A stretch of 64,000 nucleotides of DNA from Lentibacillus sp. JNUCC-1. Lineage in GTDB: Bacteria; Bacillota; Bacilli; Bacillales; Amphibacillaceae. Made by a program: the position numbers and the translations under genes. Below, in pieces: positions 55,756 through 64,000 of the stretch. The notes under the pieces were generated by a model. The model saw only the letters and a program-made list of their open reading frames with translations, was not told where the DNA came from and searched no databases. The stretch covers positions 1 to 64,000 of the forward strand of contig NZ_WHOH01000003.1 in NCBI RefSeq assembly GCF_009741735.1, read 5' to 3'. The first letter of the stretch is position 1. Each line of letters begins with the position of its first letter.

Positions 55756-55950
55756 GGCCATGCCCGCGGAAAGCGAACTGTCCGTAGCGGAAATCACCCT
55801 ACGCTTGTCACGCACATTGACTTGTCTTTTCACTTAACAGCCAGAACGAGTTTTCTATACGTCGCAGTTTGTGTCAATTGTTCCTTAGTGTTATAACTAA
55901 AAAAGCAGTAAGTTATGGAAAAAAGTTTTTGGTAAAGGAGAGTGACAGGG

Positions 55951-56229
55951 ATGCGAAGGTGGTTTAAACGGGTATGGTTTTTGCTTCGGTTTCATAAGTC
56001 TGTGCCGTTTTTAATCGACTATTTCAAATCCGGGGAAGTGGGTCTGTTTAAAAAGGTTATATCCATTTTGTTGATTGCGGGATATGCCATATTCCCCTTT
56101 GACATTATACCGGACTGGCTTTTTGTATTTGGCTTCCTGGATGATGTCGCTGTTGCAGCCTGGATCCTGCAATATATTGTTAAAAAAGCACCTCAGCCAC
56201 TTCGAGAAAAACATGGTTTGAACAAATAG
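55951..56229 (+). CDS. DUF1232 (YkvA-like) membrane protein
   Basis: A 92-aa protein with two short hydrophobic segments and the DUF1232 pattern GYAIFPFDIIPDWLFVFGFLDD. Function unknown. ATG 55951 has AAAGGAG 11 nt upstream; the nearer GTG is too close. It lies between the IS and the ars operon and probably has its own transcript. Confidence 0.82.
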   Translation: MRRWFKRVWFLLRFHKSVPFLIDYFKSGEVGLFKKVISILLIAGYAIFPFDIIPDWLFVFGFLDDVAVAAWILQYIVKKAPQPLREKHGLNK

Positions 56230-56276
56230 AAGCTGCTCAGTGCAAATTCTTGCATTGAGCGGTAAATTTTTATACG

Positions 56277-56300
56277 ATATATAAGCAAATGCTTATATAT
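56277..56300. promoter_or_regulatory. ArsR operator
   Basis: A perfect 11-2-11 inverted repeat, ATATATAAGCA and TGCTTATATAT around AA, ends 13 bp before the arsR start. It has the layout of ArsR/SmtB operators. Confidence 0.85.
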
Positions 56301-56312
56301 TGGGGTGAAGTG

Positions 56313-56645
56313 ATGCTGGAAACGAAACCTTCTAGGGATGAAATTATTATGTTGTTTAAACTGCTGAGTTCTGATGCGCGTCTGTCGATTATGAAGCTGT
56401 TGCAAAGGCAGGAGTGCTGTGTATGTGAATTAACAGCTGCCCTTGAAATGACGCAGCCCGCCATTAGTCAGCATCTGAAAAAACTTAGAGAAGGCGGTCT
56501 TATTATAGAAGAGCGTCGCGGGCAGTGGATCTATTACCAAATGAATCAATCAAGCCCATTGCACCAAGTGCTCACCGTTCTGCTGAATGAGGTGCCTGAA
56601 AGTGAGCGTCAGATTGAAAAGATGGAAACAAATGCTCAATGCTGA
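56313..56645 (+). CDS. arsR: Arsenic-responsive repressor ArsR
   Basis: A 110-aa winged-helix repressor. The arsenite-sensing cysteines are in ECCVCEL (Cys35, Cys36, Cys38), followed by the recognition helix MTQPAISQHLKKL. It represses the ars genes until arsenite or antimonite binds. ATG 56313 is chosen with GGGGTG upstream. A perfect operator lies directly before the gene, so it is probably self-regulated. Confidence 0.93.
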   Translation: MLETKPSRDEIIMLFKLLSSDARLSIMKLLQRQECCVCELTAALEMTQPAISQHLKKLREGGLIIEERRGQWIYYQMNQSSPLHQVLTVLLNEVPESERQIEKMETNAQC

Positions 56646-56696
56646 CTGATAAACGCTTCAACCAAGCAAAGACATAACAACCAGGGGGATTTCGTT

Positions 56697-57995
56697 TTGG
56701 ATAGCATGACTTTTTTAGCACTGGGAATATTCATTATTACACTCGTTTTAATTATATGGCAGCCCAAAGGTCTTGGTATCGGCTATACTGCAATCGGCGG
56801 GGCGATCATTGCGTTGTTGTTTAATGTTGTGACAATTGGAGATGTTGTTGATGTGACGGGTATTGTTTGGAATGCCACCCTTGCTTTTGTGGCCATCATC
56901 ATTATTTCTCTAATTTTGGATGACATCGGGTTTTTTGAATGGGCAGCCCTTCATATGGCACGTATGGCTAATGGGCACGGTCTACGCATGTTTATTTACA
57001 TATCTTTACTTGGTGCCGTTGTTGCGGCTTTATTCGCCAACGATGGTGCGGCACTTATTCTGACACCTATCGTTCTTGCGATGGTGCGCGCACTAAAATT
57101 CAAAGATGCACTTATCTTACCGTATATCATGGCAAGTGGTTTTATCGCCGATACGACTTCTTTGCCGTTTATCGTGAGTAATCTTGTGAATATCGTCTCT
57201 GCAGACTTTTTTGATATCGGTTTTCTGGAATATGCATCACGTATGATCATTCCAAATCTGTTTTCACTTATCGCAAGTATTACGGTACTATATCTCTTTT
57301 TCCGGAAAGATATTCCGAATAATTATGATGCCAAAGAGCTGAAAAACCCGCAAGAAGCTATACGTGATCTGCGGATGTTTCGTCTGTCATGGGTCGTTTT
57401 AGGGGTGCTGCTTGCAGGTTACTTTGCCAGTGAATTTATTGCAGTACCGGTTTCAGTTATTGCTGGAGCTGTGGCCATTATATTTCTGCTGCTCGCTCAG
57501 AATAGCCCTGCTGTCCAGACAGCACAGGTGGTCAGAAACGCACCATGGGCCATTGTGTTTTTTTCAGTGGGAATGTATGTAGTCGTCTACGGTCTGCGCA
57601 ATGCCGGCTTAACGGATTTGCTCGCCCAAGTCATTGAATACGGAGTCTCTGGAGGGTTATTTGCCGGCACTATGCTGATGGGCTTTCTTGCCGCCATTCT
57701 GTCATCCATTATGAATAATATGCCGACAGTGATGATTGATGCCCTTGCGATTGCGGATACACAAACGACTGGCACAATGAAAGACGCGTTGATATATGCG
57801 AACGTGATCGGTAGTGACCTTGGTCCGAAAATCACTCCGATTGGATCGCTGGCGACACTATTATGGTTGCATGTTTTGAAAACAAAAGGCGTGTATATCT
57901 CTTGGGGATATTATTTCAAAGTCGGCATCATCCTGACGATACCGACCTTGTTTATAACACTTGCCGGTTTGTATATCACAATGCTGATGTTTTAA
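56697..57995 (+). CDS. arsB: Arsenite efflux pump ArsB
   Basis: A 432-aa membrane protein with about 11-12 hydrophobic segments. [35 protein letters not shown] and [21 protein letters not shown] are typical ArsB/NhaD-like motifs. It exports arsenite and antimonite. The TTG start at 56697 has AGGGGG 8 nt upstream, better placed than the ATG at 56706. Confidence 0.93.
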   Translation: MDSMTFLALGIFIITLVLIIWQPKGLGIGYTAIGGAIIALLFNVVTIGDVVDVTGIVWNATLAFVAIIIISLILDDIGFFEWAALHMARMANGHGLRMFIYISLLGAVVAALFANDGAALILTPIVLAMVRALKFKDALILPYIMASGFIADTTSLPFIVSNLVNIVSADFFDIGFLEYASRMIIPNLFSLIASITVLYLFFRKDIPNNYDAKELKNPQEAIRDLRMFRLSWVVLGVLLAGYFASEFIAVPVSVIAGAVAIIFLLLAQNSPAVQTAQVVRNAPWAIVFFSVGMYVVVYGLRNAGLTDLLAQVIEYGVSGGLFAGTMLMGFLAAILSSIMNNMPTVMIDALAIADTQTTGTMKDALIYANVIGSDLGPKITPIGSLATLLWLHVLKTKGVYISWGYYFKVGIILTIPTLFITLAGLYITMLMF

Positions 57996-58007
57996 GGAGG
58001 GGGTTCT

Positions 58008-58424
58008 ATGACGCATAAACCGATTATATATTTTTTGTGCACTGGAAATTCTTGTCGAAGCCAGATGGCAGAAGGATTTGGCAAAAAATATCTTGGGGAA
58101 GAGTGGGACGTGAGAAGTGCCGGGATTGAGGCACACGGTTTAAATCCGAAAGCCGTTAAGGTCATGGCTGAGAAGGATGTGGATATATCTCGTCAAGCAT
58201 CGTCTGTTATCCATCCGGATATTTTACAGCAGGTAGAGCTTGTCGTAACCTTATGCGGCGACGCAAAAGACAACTGTCCAATGACACCGCCACATGTCAA
58301 CAAAGCGCACTGGGGGTTTCCGGACCCTGCCAAAGCCACAGGCACAGAGGCTGAAAAATGGTGTGCTTTCCAAGACGTCCGAGATCAAATTGAAGCACGC
58401 ATCAAAGCATTTGCAATGTCATAA
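58008..58424 (+). CDS. arsC: Arsenate reductase ArsC, thioredoxin-coupled
   Basis: A 138-aa low-molecular-weight phosphatase-fold reductase. P-loop CTGNSCRS begins at Cys11; the redox relay cysteines are Cys83 and Cys90 in [10 protein letters not shown], as in B. subtilis/pI258 ArsC. It reduces arsenate to arsenite for ArsB. AAGGAGGG precedes the ATG, 12 bp after arsB. Confidence 0.95.
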   Translation: MTHKPIIYFLCTGNSCRSQMAEGFGKKYLGEEWDVRSAGIEAHGLNPKAVKVMAEKDVDISRQASSVIHPDILQQVELVVTLCGDAKDNCPMTPPHVNKAHWGFPDPAKATGTEAEKWCAFQDVRDQIEARIKAFAMS

Positions 58425-58451
58425 TCCCAGTTTTAATAAAGAAATCAAAGA

Positions 58452-58488
58452 AAAAGGAACCGAGTGTGTTTGCACTGGTTCCTTTTGT
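58452..58488 (+). terminator. Terminator of arsC, target of the intron
   Basis: GGAACCGAGTG and CACTGGTTCC pair (one bulge), followed by TTTTGT. The group IIC intron starts at the next base. Confidence 0.8.
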
Positions 58489-60368
58489 GTGTGCCAGGCA
58501 TGCGCACACTCTATAGGGTTAAAGTCCCGAATCGTGAAGGCAGTAGTAGCGATTAGCCAAGGACAAGGGTGTCCAGAGAAATCTGGAATCTGAAGGAAGT
58601 CTGCGGCAAATCTCCGCCCGAGGAACACGAACTTCATAAGGCTAGATGTACTTGGACGAGGCTGCACAACAAGCCAAAACCCATACTGCCAAAGGGTGCA
58701 TAAAGTAGATGAAGCGGGGACATGGGGAGGAAGGGTGTGTGCTTACCCTGGGAGGTCTGGCAGAAATGCACAACCCATTGTGTAACTGAGTACGTAAGTA
58801 CTCACTGAACTGTCAGAAGTCAGCAGACGCCATAGTAATGGGGATATCTAGAGTTCCCATGAAGGGCTGAATCATTTAAGGAGAATTGTCGCTTCGCGTA
58901 CGCAACACTTGATGAAGCAGAAACATATATCCTTCCTAATGGAGGAAACGGTGAATTCCGTGGGGGACATTAGAAGGGCTGAAAGTGATTGCCACACAAG
59001 AGGAGAGAACAATTCACGCAGGAGTTGGATATCATGTTGGATCGAATTCTATCACGGGAAAACTTAATAAACGCACTAAAACGCGTTGAACGTAATAAAG
59101 GCAGTCATGGTGTAGATGGAATGCCCGTACAAAACCTACGAGCGCATGTCATGAAACATTGGACAAGCCTGCGAAAAGAAATCCAAGAGGGGTCTTATCG
59201 TCCTCAACCTGTCCGTCGTGTCGAAATCCCGAAACCAAACGGCGGGAAGAGGAAGTTAGGCATCCCAACCGTGTTGGATAGATTCATCCAACAAGCAATT
59301 GCACAAGTTCTCACTGAAGAATACGACTCAACGTTCTCGAAACACAGTTATGGATTTAGACCAAACAAGCGAGGACATGATGCCGTAAGAGAAGCAAGGC
59401 AATACATGAAAGAAGGCTACCGTTGGGTCGTTGACATGGACCTAGAGAAATTCTTCGATAAAGTCAACCACGATCGTTTGATGCGCACATTGAACAAACG
59501 TATTGAGGACCCACATCTATTGAAGCTGATTCGAAGATACCTGCAGGCAGGTATTATGGAAGAGGGTTTAGTGCGTCCTAATACAGAAGGAGCTCCGCAA
59601 GGTGGTCCGCTCAGTCCACTACTTTCCAATATCGTCTTAGATGAGTTGGACAAGGAATTGGAGAAAAGAGGACTCCGTTTCGTCCGCTATGCGGACGACT
59701 GTAATATATACGTCAAATCAAGACGTGCAGGGTTGCGTGTAATGGAAAATATTACACAATTTATTGAAAGTAAACTCAAGCTGAAGGTCAACGTAGAGAA
59801 AAGTGCGGTGGATCGCCCATGGAGACGTAAATTTCTGGGGTTTTCCTTCACGTTTCACAAAGATCACCCGAAAATCCGGATACCCAAAGAGAGTATCAAA
59901 CGCTTCAAACAACGTGTCCGGGCTCTTACATCCAGAAGAAAATCCATGAATATGACAGATAGAATCGAGAAACTCAATCGATATTTGGTGGGCTGGCTTG
60001 GTTATTATCAACTGGCAGAAACGCCAACCACATTCAACAAACTGGATGCCTGGATTCGAAGAAGACTGCGAATGATTAGGTGGAAAGAATGGAAGCTAGT
60101 CAAAACGAAGTACAAGAATCTTGTGAAATACGGCGTGAAGAAAGAGAAAGCGTGGGAATGGGCCAACACAAGAAAGGCTTATTGGCGGATTGCCAAAAGC
60201 CCCATCTTGCATAAAGCCCTTGGTGACCAATACTGGTCAATCCAAGGGCTTAAGAGTCTGCTTAAACGATATCAAACGTTGCGTTGGACTTATATGAAAC
60301 CGCCGTATACGGAACCGTACGTACGGTGGTGTGAGAGGTCGGGGGTTAGTCACCCCCTCCTACTCGAT
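58489..60368 (+). mobile_element. Group IIC intron with reverse transcriptase
   Basis: The 5' end GTGTGCCAGGCATG and the following CTATAGGGTTAAAGTCCCGAA, GGAATCTGAAGGAAG and GAGGAACACGAACTTCAT closely follow the O. iheyensis group IIC intron. Domain V is at about 60298-60331 (ACCGCCGTA/TACGGTGGT stem) and domain VI at 60337-60368 with GGGGG/CCCCC and end CTACTCGAT. It lies directly after a terminator stem, the usual IIC target. Confidence 0.9.
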
Positions 60369-60380
60369 CATACCAATTAA
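58989..60380 (+). CDS. ltrA: Group II intron reverse transcriptase/maturase
   Basis: A 463-aa intron-encoded protein: RT motifs with NKGSHGVDGM, GFRPNKRGHDAV, VDMDLEKFFDKVNHDRL, GAPQGGPLSPLLSNI and the active site RYADD (about residue 234), then the X/maturase domain WLGYYQLAETPTTFNKLDAWIRRRLR. No endonuclease domain, as in class C. It starts at TTG 58989 with AAGGG upstream. The C-terminal about 28 residues are read through domains V and VI, and the stop is 12 bp past the intron end. Confidence 0.93.
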   Translation: MPHKRREQFTQELDIMLDRILSRENLINALKRVERNKGSHGVDGMPVQNLRAHVMKHWTSLRKEIQEGSYRPQPVRRVEIPKPNGGKRKLGIPTVLDRFIQQAIAQVLTEEYDSTFSKHSYGFRPNKRGHDAVREARQYMKEGYRWVVDMDLEKFFDKVNHDRLMRTLNKRIEDPHLLKLIRRYLQAGIMEEGLVRPNTEGAPQGGPLSPLLSNIVLDELDKELEKRGLRFVRYADDCNIYVKSRRAGLRVMENITQFIESKLKLKVNVEKSAVDRPWRRKFLGFSFTFHKDHPKIRIPKESIKRFKQRVRALTSRRKSMNMTDRIEKLNRYLVGWLGYYQLAETPTTFNKLDAWIRRRLRMIRWKEWKLVKTKYKNLVKYGVKKEKAWEWANTRKAYWRIAKSPILHKALGDQYWSIQGLKSLLKRYQTLRWTYMKPPYTEPYVRWCERSGVSHPLLLDHTN

Positions 60381-60381
60381 C

Positions 60382-61377
60382 TTACTGTCCTGCTACGTCG
60401 CGTTTCGTGAAAAACGTCCAAGACAATGCCAGGAAGATGACGTAATAGACGAGGAGCACCGTGATTGAAAAGCCAAGCGACATGCCTTCAAAGGGAATGT
60501 GGCCGCCTTTTTCATAGATTTCCAGGTTTGTATTGGCAAACAGGATATATTTTGCCCAGTTGTAATCAGACAGGAACATAACCAGTGTGTTCCCGGAAAA
60601 CATGAGAAAGACTGCTGTTCCAATCGCAAGCGCACTGTTTCTGAATACAGAGGAGATCATAAAAGCGAACGTGCCCATCATCACGAGATTAATCAGCTTG
60701 AAGCCGTAACCTGATAAAATACTGGTAAACACATTAATCTCTTTAAACTCTGAATCCATTGCCATGATATCAACAGGGACTACAATTTCGGGGCTCAGCC
60801 CGTTTAGGCCAAATAAGACAGCACCGACCAGGAATGAAAATACGAGCACAAATATCAGAGTGAAAAATGCGAATAACAGAACCGAGGCGTATTTTGATAA
60901 TAAAACCTGGCTGCGTGAGATCGGCCTGATCAGTAAGAGTTTAATCGTTCCCCACCTGAATTCATTCGCCACAATTCCTGCTGCTACGATAATCGTTAAC
61001 AAGCTTACAAGAGAGGACAGCGCTTTGTTCTCAAGCACGAACTGCATCGCCCCGTACCCTTCCGGCTGAACATCGTTCTCAAGGTGATAGTTATTCTTGG
61101 CGACCCGGCTCATATCCGGACCGATAATAAAGGCATCTTCATTTTCTTCTAATTTTTTCTGGTATTCTTCGTTTTCCTTATGAAGTTGTTCATTTTCTTC
61201 CTGCATCACTTGCCGCCAGTCGTCACCAGTGTATTCTGTATCCAGATCAGCAAAAACTTTCGTTATGACCCCAGATGCGAGGATGATGAGTGCAAGTAAG
61301 ATATACATCACCCAAGTGGATTTACGTATGTATATTTTGAATTCTTCATTGAACATCATTTTAAAAAATCTACTCAA
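60382..61377 (-). CDS. ABC-2 type transporter permease
   Basis: A 331-aa membrane protein with an N-terminal membrane segment, a coiled extracellular loop rich in Glu/Lys (about residues 50-90), and five more segments in the second half. IVANEFRWGTIKLLLIRPISR is the ABC-2 permease motif. The start is a TTG at 61377 overlapping the ATPase stop, with GGGGAG 8 nt upstream. Exported substrate unknown; BcrB/NatB-like. Confidence 0.82.
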   Translation of the reverse strand: MSRFFKMMFNEEFKIYIRKSTWVMYILLALIILASGVITKVFADLDTEYTGDDWRQVMQEENEQLHKENEEYQKKLEENEDAFIIGPDMSRVAKNNYHLENDVQPEGYGAMQFVLENKALSSLVSLLTIIVAAGIVANEFRWGTIKLLLIRPISRSQVLLSKYASVLLFAFFTLIFVLVFSFLVGAVLFGLNGLSPEIVVPVDIMAMDSEFKEINVFTSILSGYGFKLINLVMMGTFAFMISSVFRNSALAIGTAVFLMFSGNTLVMFLSDYNWAKYILFANTNLEIYEKGGHIPFEGMSLGFSITVLLVYYVIFLALSWTFFTKRDVAGQ

Positions 61378-62287
61378 TCGTATTCTCCCCAATCAAATCA
61401 AAGAATTTATCTTCCAGTGACCCGTTTGACATGTTCACCTGGTAGATATCGATGTCGTTTGCTACAAGCTTTTTTATGATTACGGGCATCCGGTCTTTCT
61501 CGCAATTGAAGGAGAGTAAGCCATCTTTTACGTTTGTCTCCAGTTCCAAATCCGTTCTCAACAGTTCCAACGCTTGTTCAGTGGGAAGAACCTCAAGAGA
61601 AAACGTCTTCTGTGCGTTTTCTTCCTCACCCTGAACATATTGTGTTGTAATCATTTCACCATTTTTAATGATGCCGATGCGATCACACATGAGTTCAATT
61701 TCCGATAGCAGGTGACTGGAAATAATAACAGCAACCTCTTCTTCCTCTGCCAGCCTTCTGATGTATTTACGAATCTCGCGTATACCAGCCGGGTCAAGTC
61801 CATTTGTTGGTTCATCGAGAATCAAGATGGATGGTTTATGCAATAGTGCCTGGGCTATCCCGAGTCGTTGTCGCATCCCCAGTGAGTAGCGTCCGACCTT
61901 TTCTTTAATCGGCTTTTCCATGCCCAGCAGCCGCACAACGTCCATAATTCTTTCATCTGTAATGCCTGGGATCATACGGGCGAAATGTTTTAGATTTTGC
62001 CAGCCGCTCATAAACGGGTAAAGTTCAGGATTTTCGACAATCGCACCAACTTCACGGATGGCTTCCTTAAAATTTGTTTTAATGCTTTTTCCAAGGATTC
62101 GCACGTCACCTTCAGAAATTTTCATTAACCCGACCATCATACGGATTGTCGTTGTTTTGCCAGCACCGTTTGGGCCGATAAAACCAAATACTTCCCCTTT
62201 GTTGATTGTAAAAGACAGATCTTTAATAATGTGTTTGCTGCCGATGGTTTTGTTGACCTTCATTAATTCCATCGCTGTTTGTGTCAT
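61370..62287 (-). CDS. ABC transporter ATPase (BcrA/NatA-like)
   Basis: A 305-aa ATPase. Walker A GPNGAGKTTT, signature YSLGMRQRLGIAQAL (LSGGQ variant typical of BcrA), Walker B ILILDEPTNGLDP and switch His in IISSHLLSEIE. The C-terminal about 80 residues are the family's extra domain. It partners with the permease that overlaps it. GGGGGAG precedes the ATG. Bacitracin or other peptide export is possible. Confidence 0.88.
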   Translation of the reverse strand: MTQTAMELMKVNKTIGSKHIIKDLSFTINKGEVFGFIGPNGAGKTTTIRMMVGLMKISEGDVRILGKSIKTNFKEAIREVGAIVENPELYPFMSGWQNLKHFARMIPGITDERIMDVVRLLGMEKPIKEKVGRYSLGMRQRLGIAQALLHKPSILILDEPTNGLDPAGIREIRKYIRRLAEEEEVAVIISSHLLSEIELMCDRIGIIKNGEMITTQYVQGEEENAQKTFSLEVLPTEQALELLRTDLELETNVKDGLLSFNCEKDRMPVIIKKLVANDIDIYQVNMSNGSLEDKFFDLIGENTIE

Positions 62288-62375
62288 CTTTGCTCCCCCA
62301 TTTCTGTATCGCTTACCTTCTACGGATTACATTCAAATTAGTTTCAATAATGTAGAACTATGACCAGATCATAAC

Positions 62376-62409
62376 ACAAAAAACACCACTCCATCACCTG
62401 GAGTGGTGT
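62376..62409 (-). terminator. Terminator of the YfhE-like gene
   Basis: ACACCACTCCA/TGGAGTGGTGT perfect 11-bp stem; on the minus strand TTTTTTGTGTT follows. Confidence 0.85.
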
Positions 62410-62430
62410 ACTTAAGTGGGTCATATGTGC

Positions 62431-62577
62431 TTATCTGTTTTCACTTTTGGCATCTTTAACACGTTCGCGCCGGTAGCCTGCTGCGATGTCCGCATGCTTA
62501 AACTCTCGTGCGTAGTGGACTTCCTGTGCGTCTGAAAGTTGTTTGTTTTTTGTAGGTTGATATTGTGCTTTAGCCAT
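62431..62577 (-). CDS. Small YfhE-like protein, 48 aa
   Basis: A 48-aa hydrophilic protein, MAKAQYQPTKN..., with LSDAQEVHYAREFKHADIAAGY, a pattern like the YfhE family of Bacilli; identity is moderate. Function unknown. GGGTGAG lies just before the ATG. A perfect terminator follows on the same strand, which supports a real gene. Confidence 0.7.
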   Translation of the reverse strand: MAKAQYQPTKNKQLSDAQEVHYAREFKHADIAAGYRRERVKDAKSENR

Positions 62578-62708
62578 AATCTCACCCGCTTTTAAATAGA
62601 ATAGGTTATATATAGGTGTTCCACTTAAAGAGATACGCTAAACATGTTATTTAAAATTCATTTCACTCCATGTATACTAATAGGTAATAAAGAGAGGGGT
62701 GGATCGTG

Positions 62709-63824
62709 ATGCGGGAAGTTGTAATTATAGATGGATGCCGGACACCTGTTGCGAAACGGAAAGGTGCCCTTGCGGATTGGCGGCCGGATGACTTGGCTGC
62801 ATTGATTTTAAAAGAACTTATAAAACGGACAGGTGTGGGCAAACAAGATGTAGAAGATGTCATTATGGGTTGTGTGACACAAATAGGAGAACAAGGCGGC
62901 AATATTGCCAGAGCAGCGTCTTTAATCGCTGGCTTCCCCGTACATGTGCCTGGCGTAACAATTGACAGGCAGTGCGGTTCCAGTCAGCAAGCTGTCCACT
63001 TTGCCGCACAGGCAATTGCTTCAGGTGATATGGACATCGTGATCGCAGGTGGTGTAGAAAGTATGACACGCAGTTCAATGGGGTCAAACCTGGCAAAGTC
63101 GAGTCCCTTGCTAACAGATCAATATGAGATCGTCAATCAGGGTATTTCGGCAGAGAAAATTGCTGACAAGTGGAACCTTTCCAGGACAGAACTTGATGCC
63201 TATGCCTATTCAAGTCATGAACGGGCGCTCAACGCCATGAAAGCAGGATATTTCAATGGTGAAATGGTCGGTGTGAATGACTTCAGTGCGGATGAAGGTC
63301 CAAGAAATGACACATCTTTAGCTGCGCTTGGAAATTTACGGCCTGTTTTTAAAGAAGACGGTAAAATCACAGCTGGCAATGCCAGTCAAATGAGTGATGG
63401 GGCCAGTGCAGTTCTTGTCATGTCCCGTGAAAAAGCGGATGAATTGGGCTTAACGCCTAAAGCGCGCATTGTCGCTCGAACAGTTGTCGGTTCTGACCCA
63501 ACGCTTATGCTGACAGGTCCAATAGCTGCGACAGAGCAGGTGCTCAAACGTACGGGACTCGACATTGAAGATATCGACCTGTATGAGGTGAATGAAGCTT
63601 TTGCTTCTGTTCCGCTTGCATGGCTGGCTGACACAGGAGCAGATCCGGCCAAATTAAATGTCAATGGCGGTGCGATTGCGCTCGGCCATCCGCTGGGTGC
63701 TACTGGTACAAAATTGCTTGTCTCGTTATTGTATGAATTAGAGCGAAGAGGTGGGCGTTACGGGCTTCTCGCCATCTGTGAAGGCATGGGAACTGCCAAT
63801 GCGACCATTATAGAACGCTTATAA
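62709..63824 (+). CDS. Acetyl-CoA C-acyltransferase (thiolase)
   Basis: A 371-aa thiolase. Nucleophile Cys89 in RQCGSSQQA, His in NEAFASVPLAW/GGAIALGHPLGATG and Cys in CEGMGTANATI form the catalytic set. It cleaves 3-ketoacyl-CoA or condenses acetyl-CoA. Some relatives are about 390 aa, so it is slightly short (a gap after SPLLTDQYEIVNQG). GAGAGGGG lies 9 nt before ATG 62709. No fad neighbour is seen. Confidence 0.9.
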   Translation: MREVVIIDGCRTPVAKRKGALADWRPDDLAALILKELIKRTGVGKQDVEDVIMGCVTQIGEQGGNIARAASLIAGFPVHVPGVTIDRQCGSSQQAVHFAAQAIASGDMDIVIAGGVESMTRSSMGSNLAKSSPLLTDQYEIVNQGISAEKIADKWNLSRTELDAYAYSSHERALNAMKAGYFNGEMVGVNDFSADEGPRNDTSLAALGNLRPVFKEDGKITAGNASQMSDGASAVLVMSREKADELGLTPKARIVARTVVGSDPTLMLTGPIAATEQVLKRTGLDIEDIDLYEVNEAFASVPLAWLADTGADPAKLNVNGGAIALGHPLGATGTKLLVSLLYELERRGGRYGLLAICEGMGTANATIIERL

Positions 63825-63914
63825 CAAAGATGACGAGACCTGGGTTAAAAGAAACGTTTTTTCAAACGACACGTCTAATGGGCATAAAGAACATCAAAGA
63901 GAGGTCTCGTGATT

Positions 63915-64000
63915 ATGTATAAAAAGTATGGCTACAATTGGCTGGCATTTTAATTGTTGTTTTGCTTCTGGCTGCTTGCTCTGAGACGGAAGAAGCAGAC
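63915..64000 (+). pseudogene. Lipoprotein start, frameshifted and cut by the window end
   Basis: The ATG at 63915 with AGAGAGG upstream leads into a stop after 12 codons, but the other frame reads LAGILIVVLLLAACSETEEAD, a signal peptide with lipobox LAAC. Adding one A to the A5 run at 63921-63925 joins them (MYKKVWLQLAG...). The rest is beyond the window. Confidence 0.6.

Larger units (their letters stand above)
54102..55801. repeat. Palindromic intergenic repeat split by an IS
   Basis: The left part (54102-54205) and right part (55766-55801) join into one repeat of the 12640 type: the ends TAGGGTGAT and ATCACCCTA are complementary, as are GGACAGTCG and CGAACTGTCC. The IS231-like element and a 10-bp duplication lie between them. 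Confidence 0.85.

Overview
The window comes from a low-to-mid GC Firmicute of the halophilic/halotolerant Bacillaceae (Oceanobacillus-Virgibacillus-Lentibacillus type). The pointers are B. subtilis-style gene sets (cssRS/htrA, yclNOPQ, typA, yteA, fni, archaeal-type ProRS behind a T-box), an ectoine-type uptake operon (ehuBCDA), a group IIC intron whose 5' end closely resembles the Oceanobacillus iheyensis intron, strong purine-rich Shine-Dalgarno sites and many TTG/GTG starts. Genus assignment is inference.

Defence region (1-15.4 kb). A type II-C-like CRISPR array (28 full 36-bp repeats, 29 spacers, one six-spacer block duplicated) lies at the left edge; its cas genes would be outside the window. 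Next is a three-gene operon with its own terminator: a HipA-type kinase core, a separate protein joining the HipA N-terminal subdomain to a HIRAN domain, and a 56-aa acidic protein. Then comes a BREX type 1 core, brxA-brxB-brxC-pglX-pglZ. It lacks brxL, has an AT-rich (probably exchanged) specificity region in PglX, and carries an intergenic repeat element between pglX and pglZ.

Housekeeping and transport (15.4-37.4 kb). This stretch holds an aldo/keto reductase, an HD hydrolase, an SDR, type 2 IPP isomerase, a metallo-beta-lactamase-fold gene, a FrnE-like DsbA protein, the Fur-boxed yclNOPQ siderophore importer, a SurA-like lipoprotein, murB, an IS1182-family element, ehuBCDA, ytzI-plsY-DUF456-pdxK, pncA and T-box-controlled proS.

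Stress and envelope (37.4-53.7 kb). This contains a glutathione peroxidase, trhO, a penicillin-acylase-family protein, a SEC-C/TPR protein, a perfect 15 x 20-bp minisatellite, a cold-shock gene, a methyltransferase, a hydroxyisobutyrate-dehydrogenase-like gene, GNAT, yteA, htrA divergent from cssRS, and typA.

Mobile and resistance end (53.7-64 kb). An IS231-like element sits inside a Bacillaceae palindromic repeat with a 10-bp target duplication. It is followed by arsRBC, a group IIC intron placed just after the arsC terminator, an ABC-2 exporter, a small YfhE-like gene, a thiolase and the start of a lipoprotein gene.

Quality warning: four genes are broken, and a fifth is probably shortened, by apparent one-base losses, each in a homopolymer run. 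Adding one base restores a conserved frame in every case, so these look more like sequencing errors than real pseudogenes.
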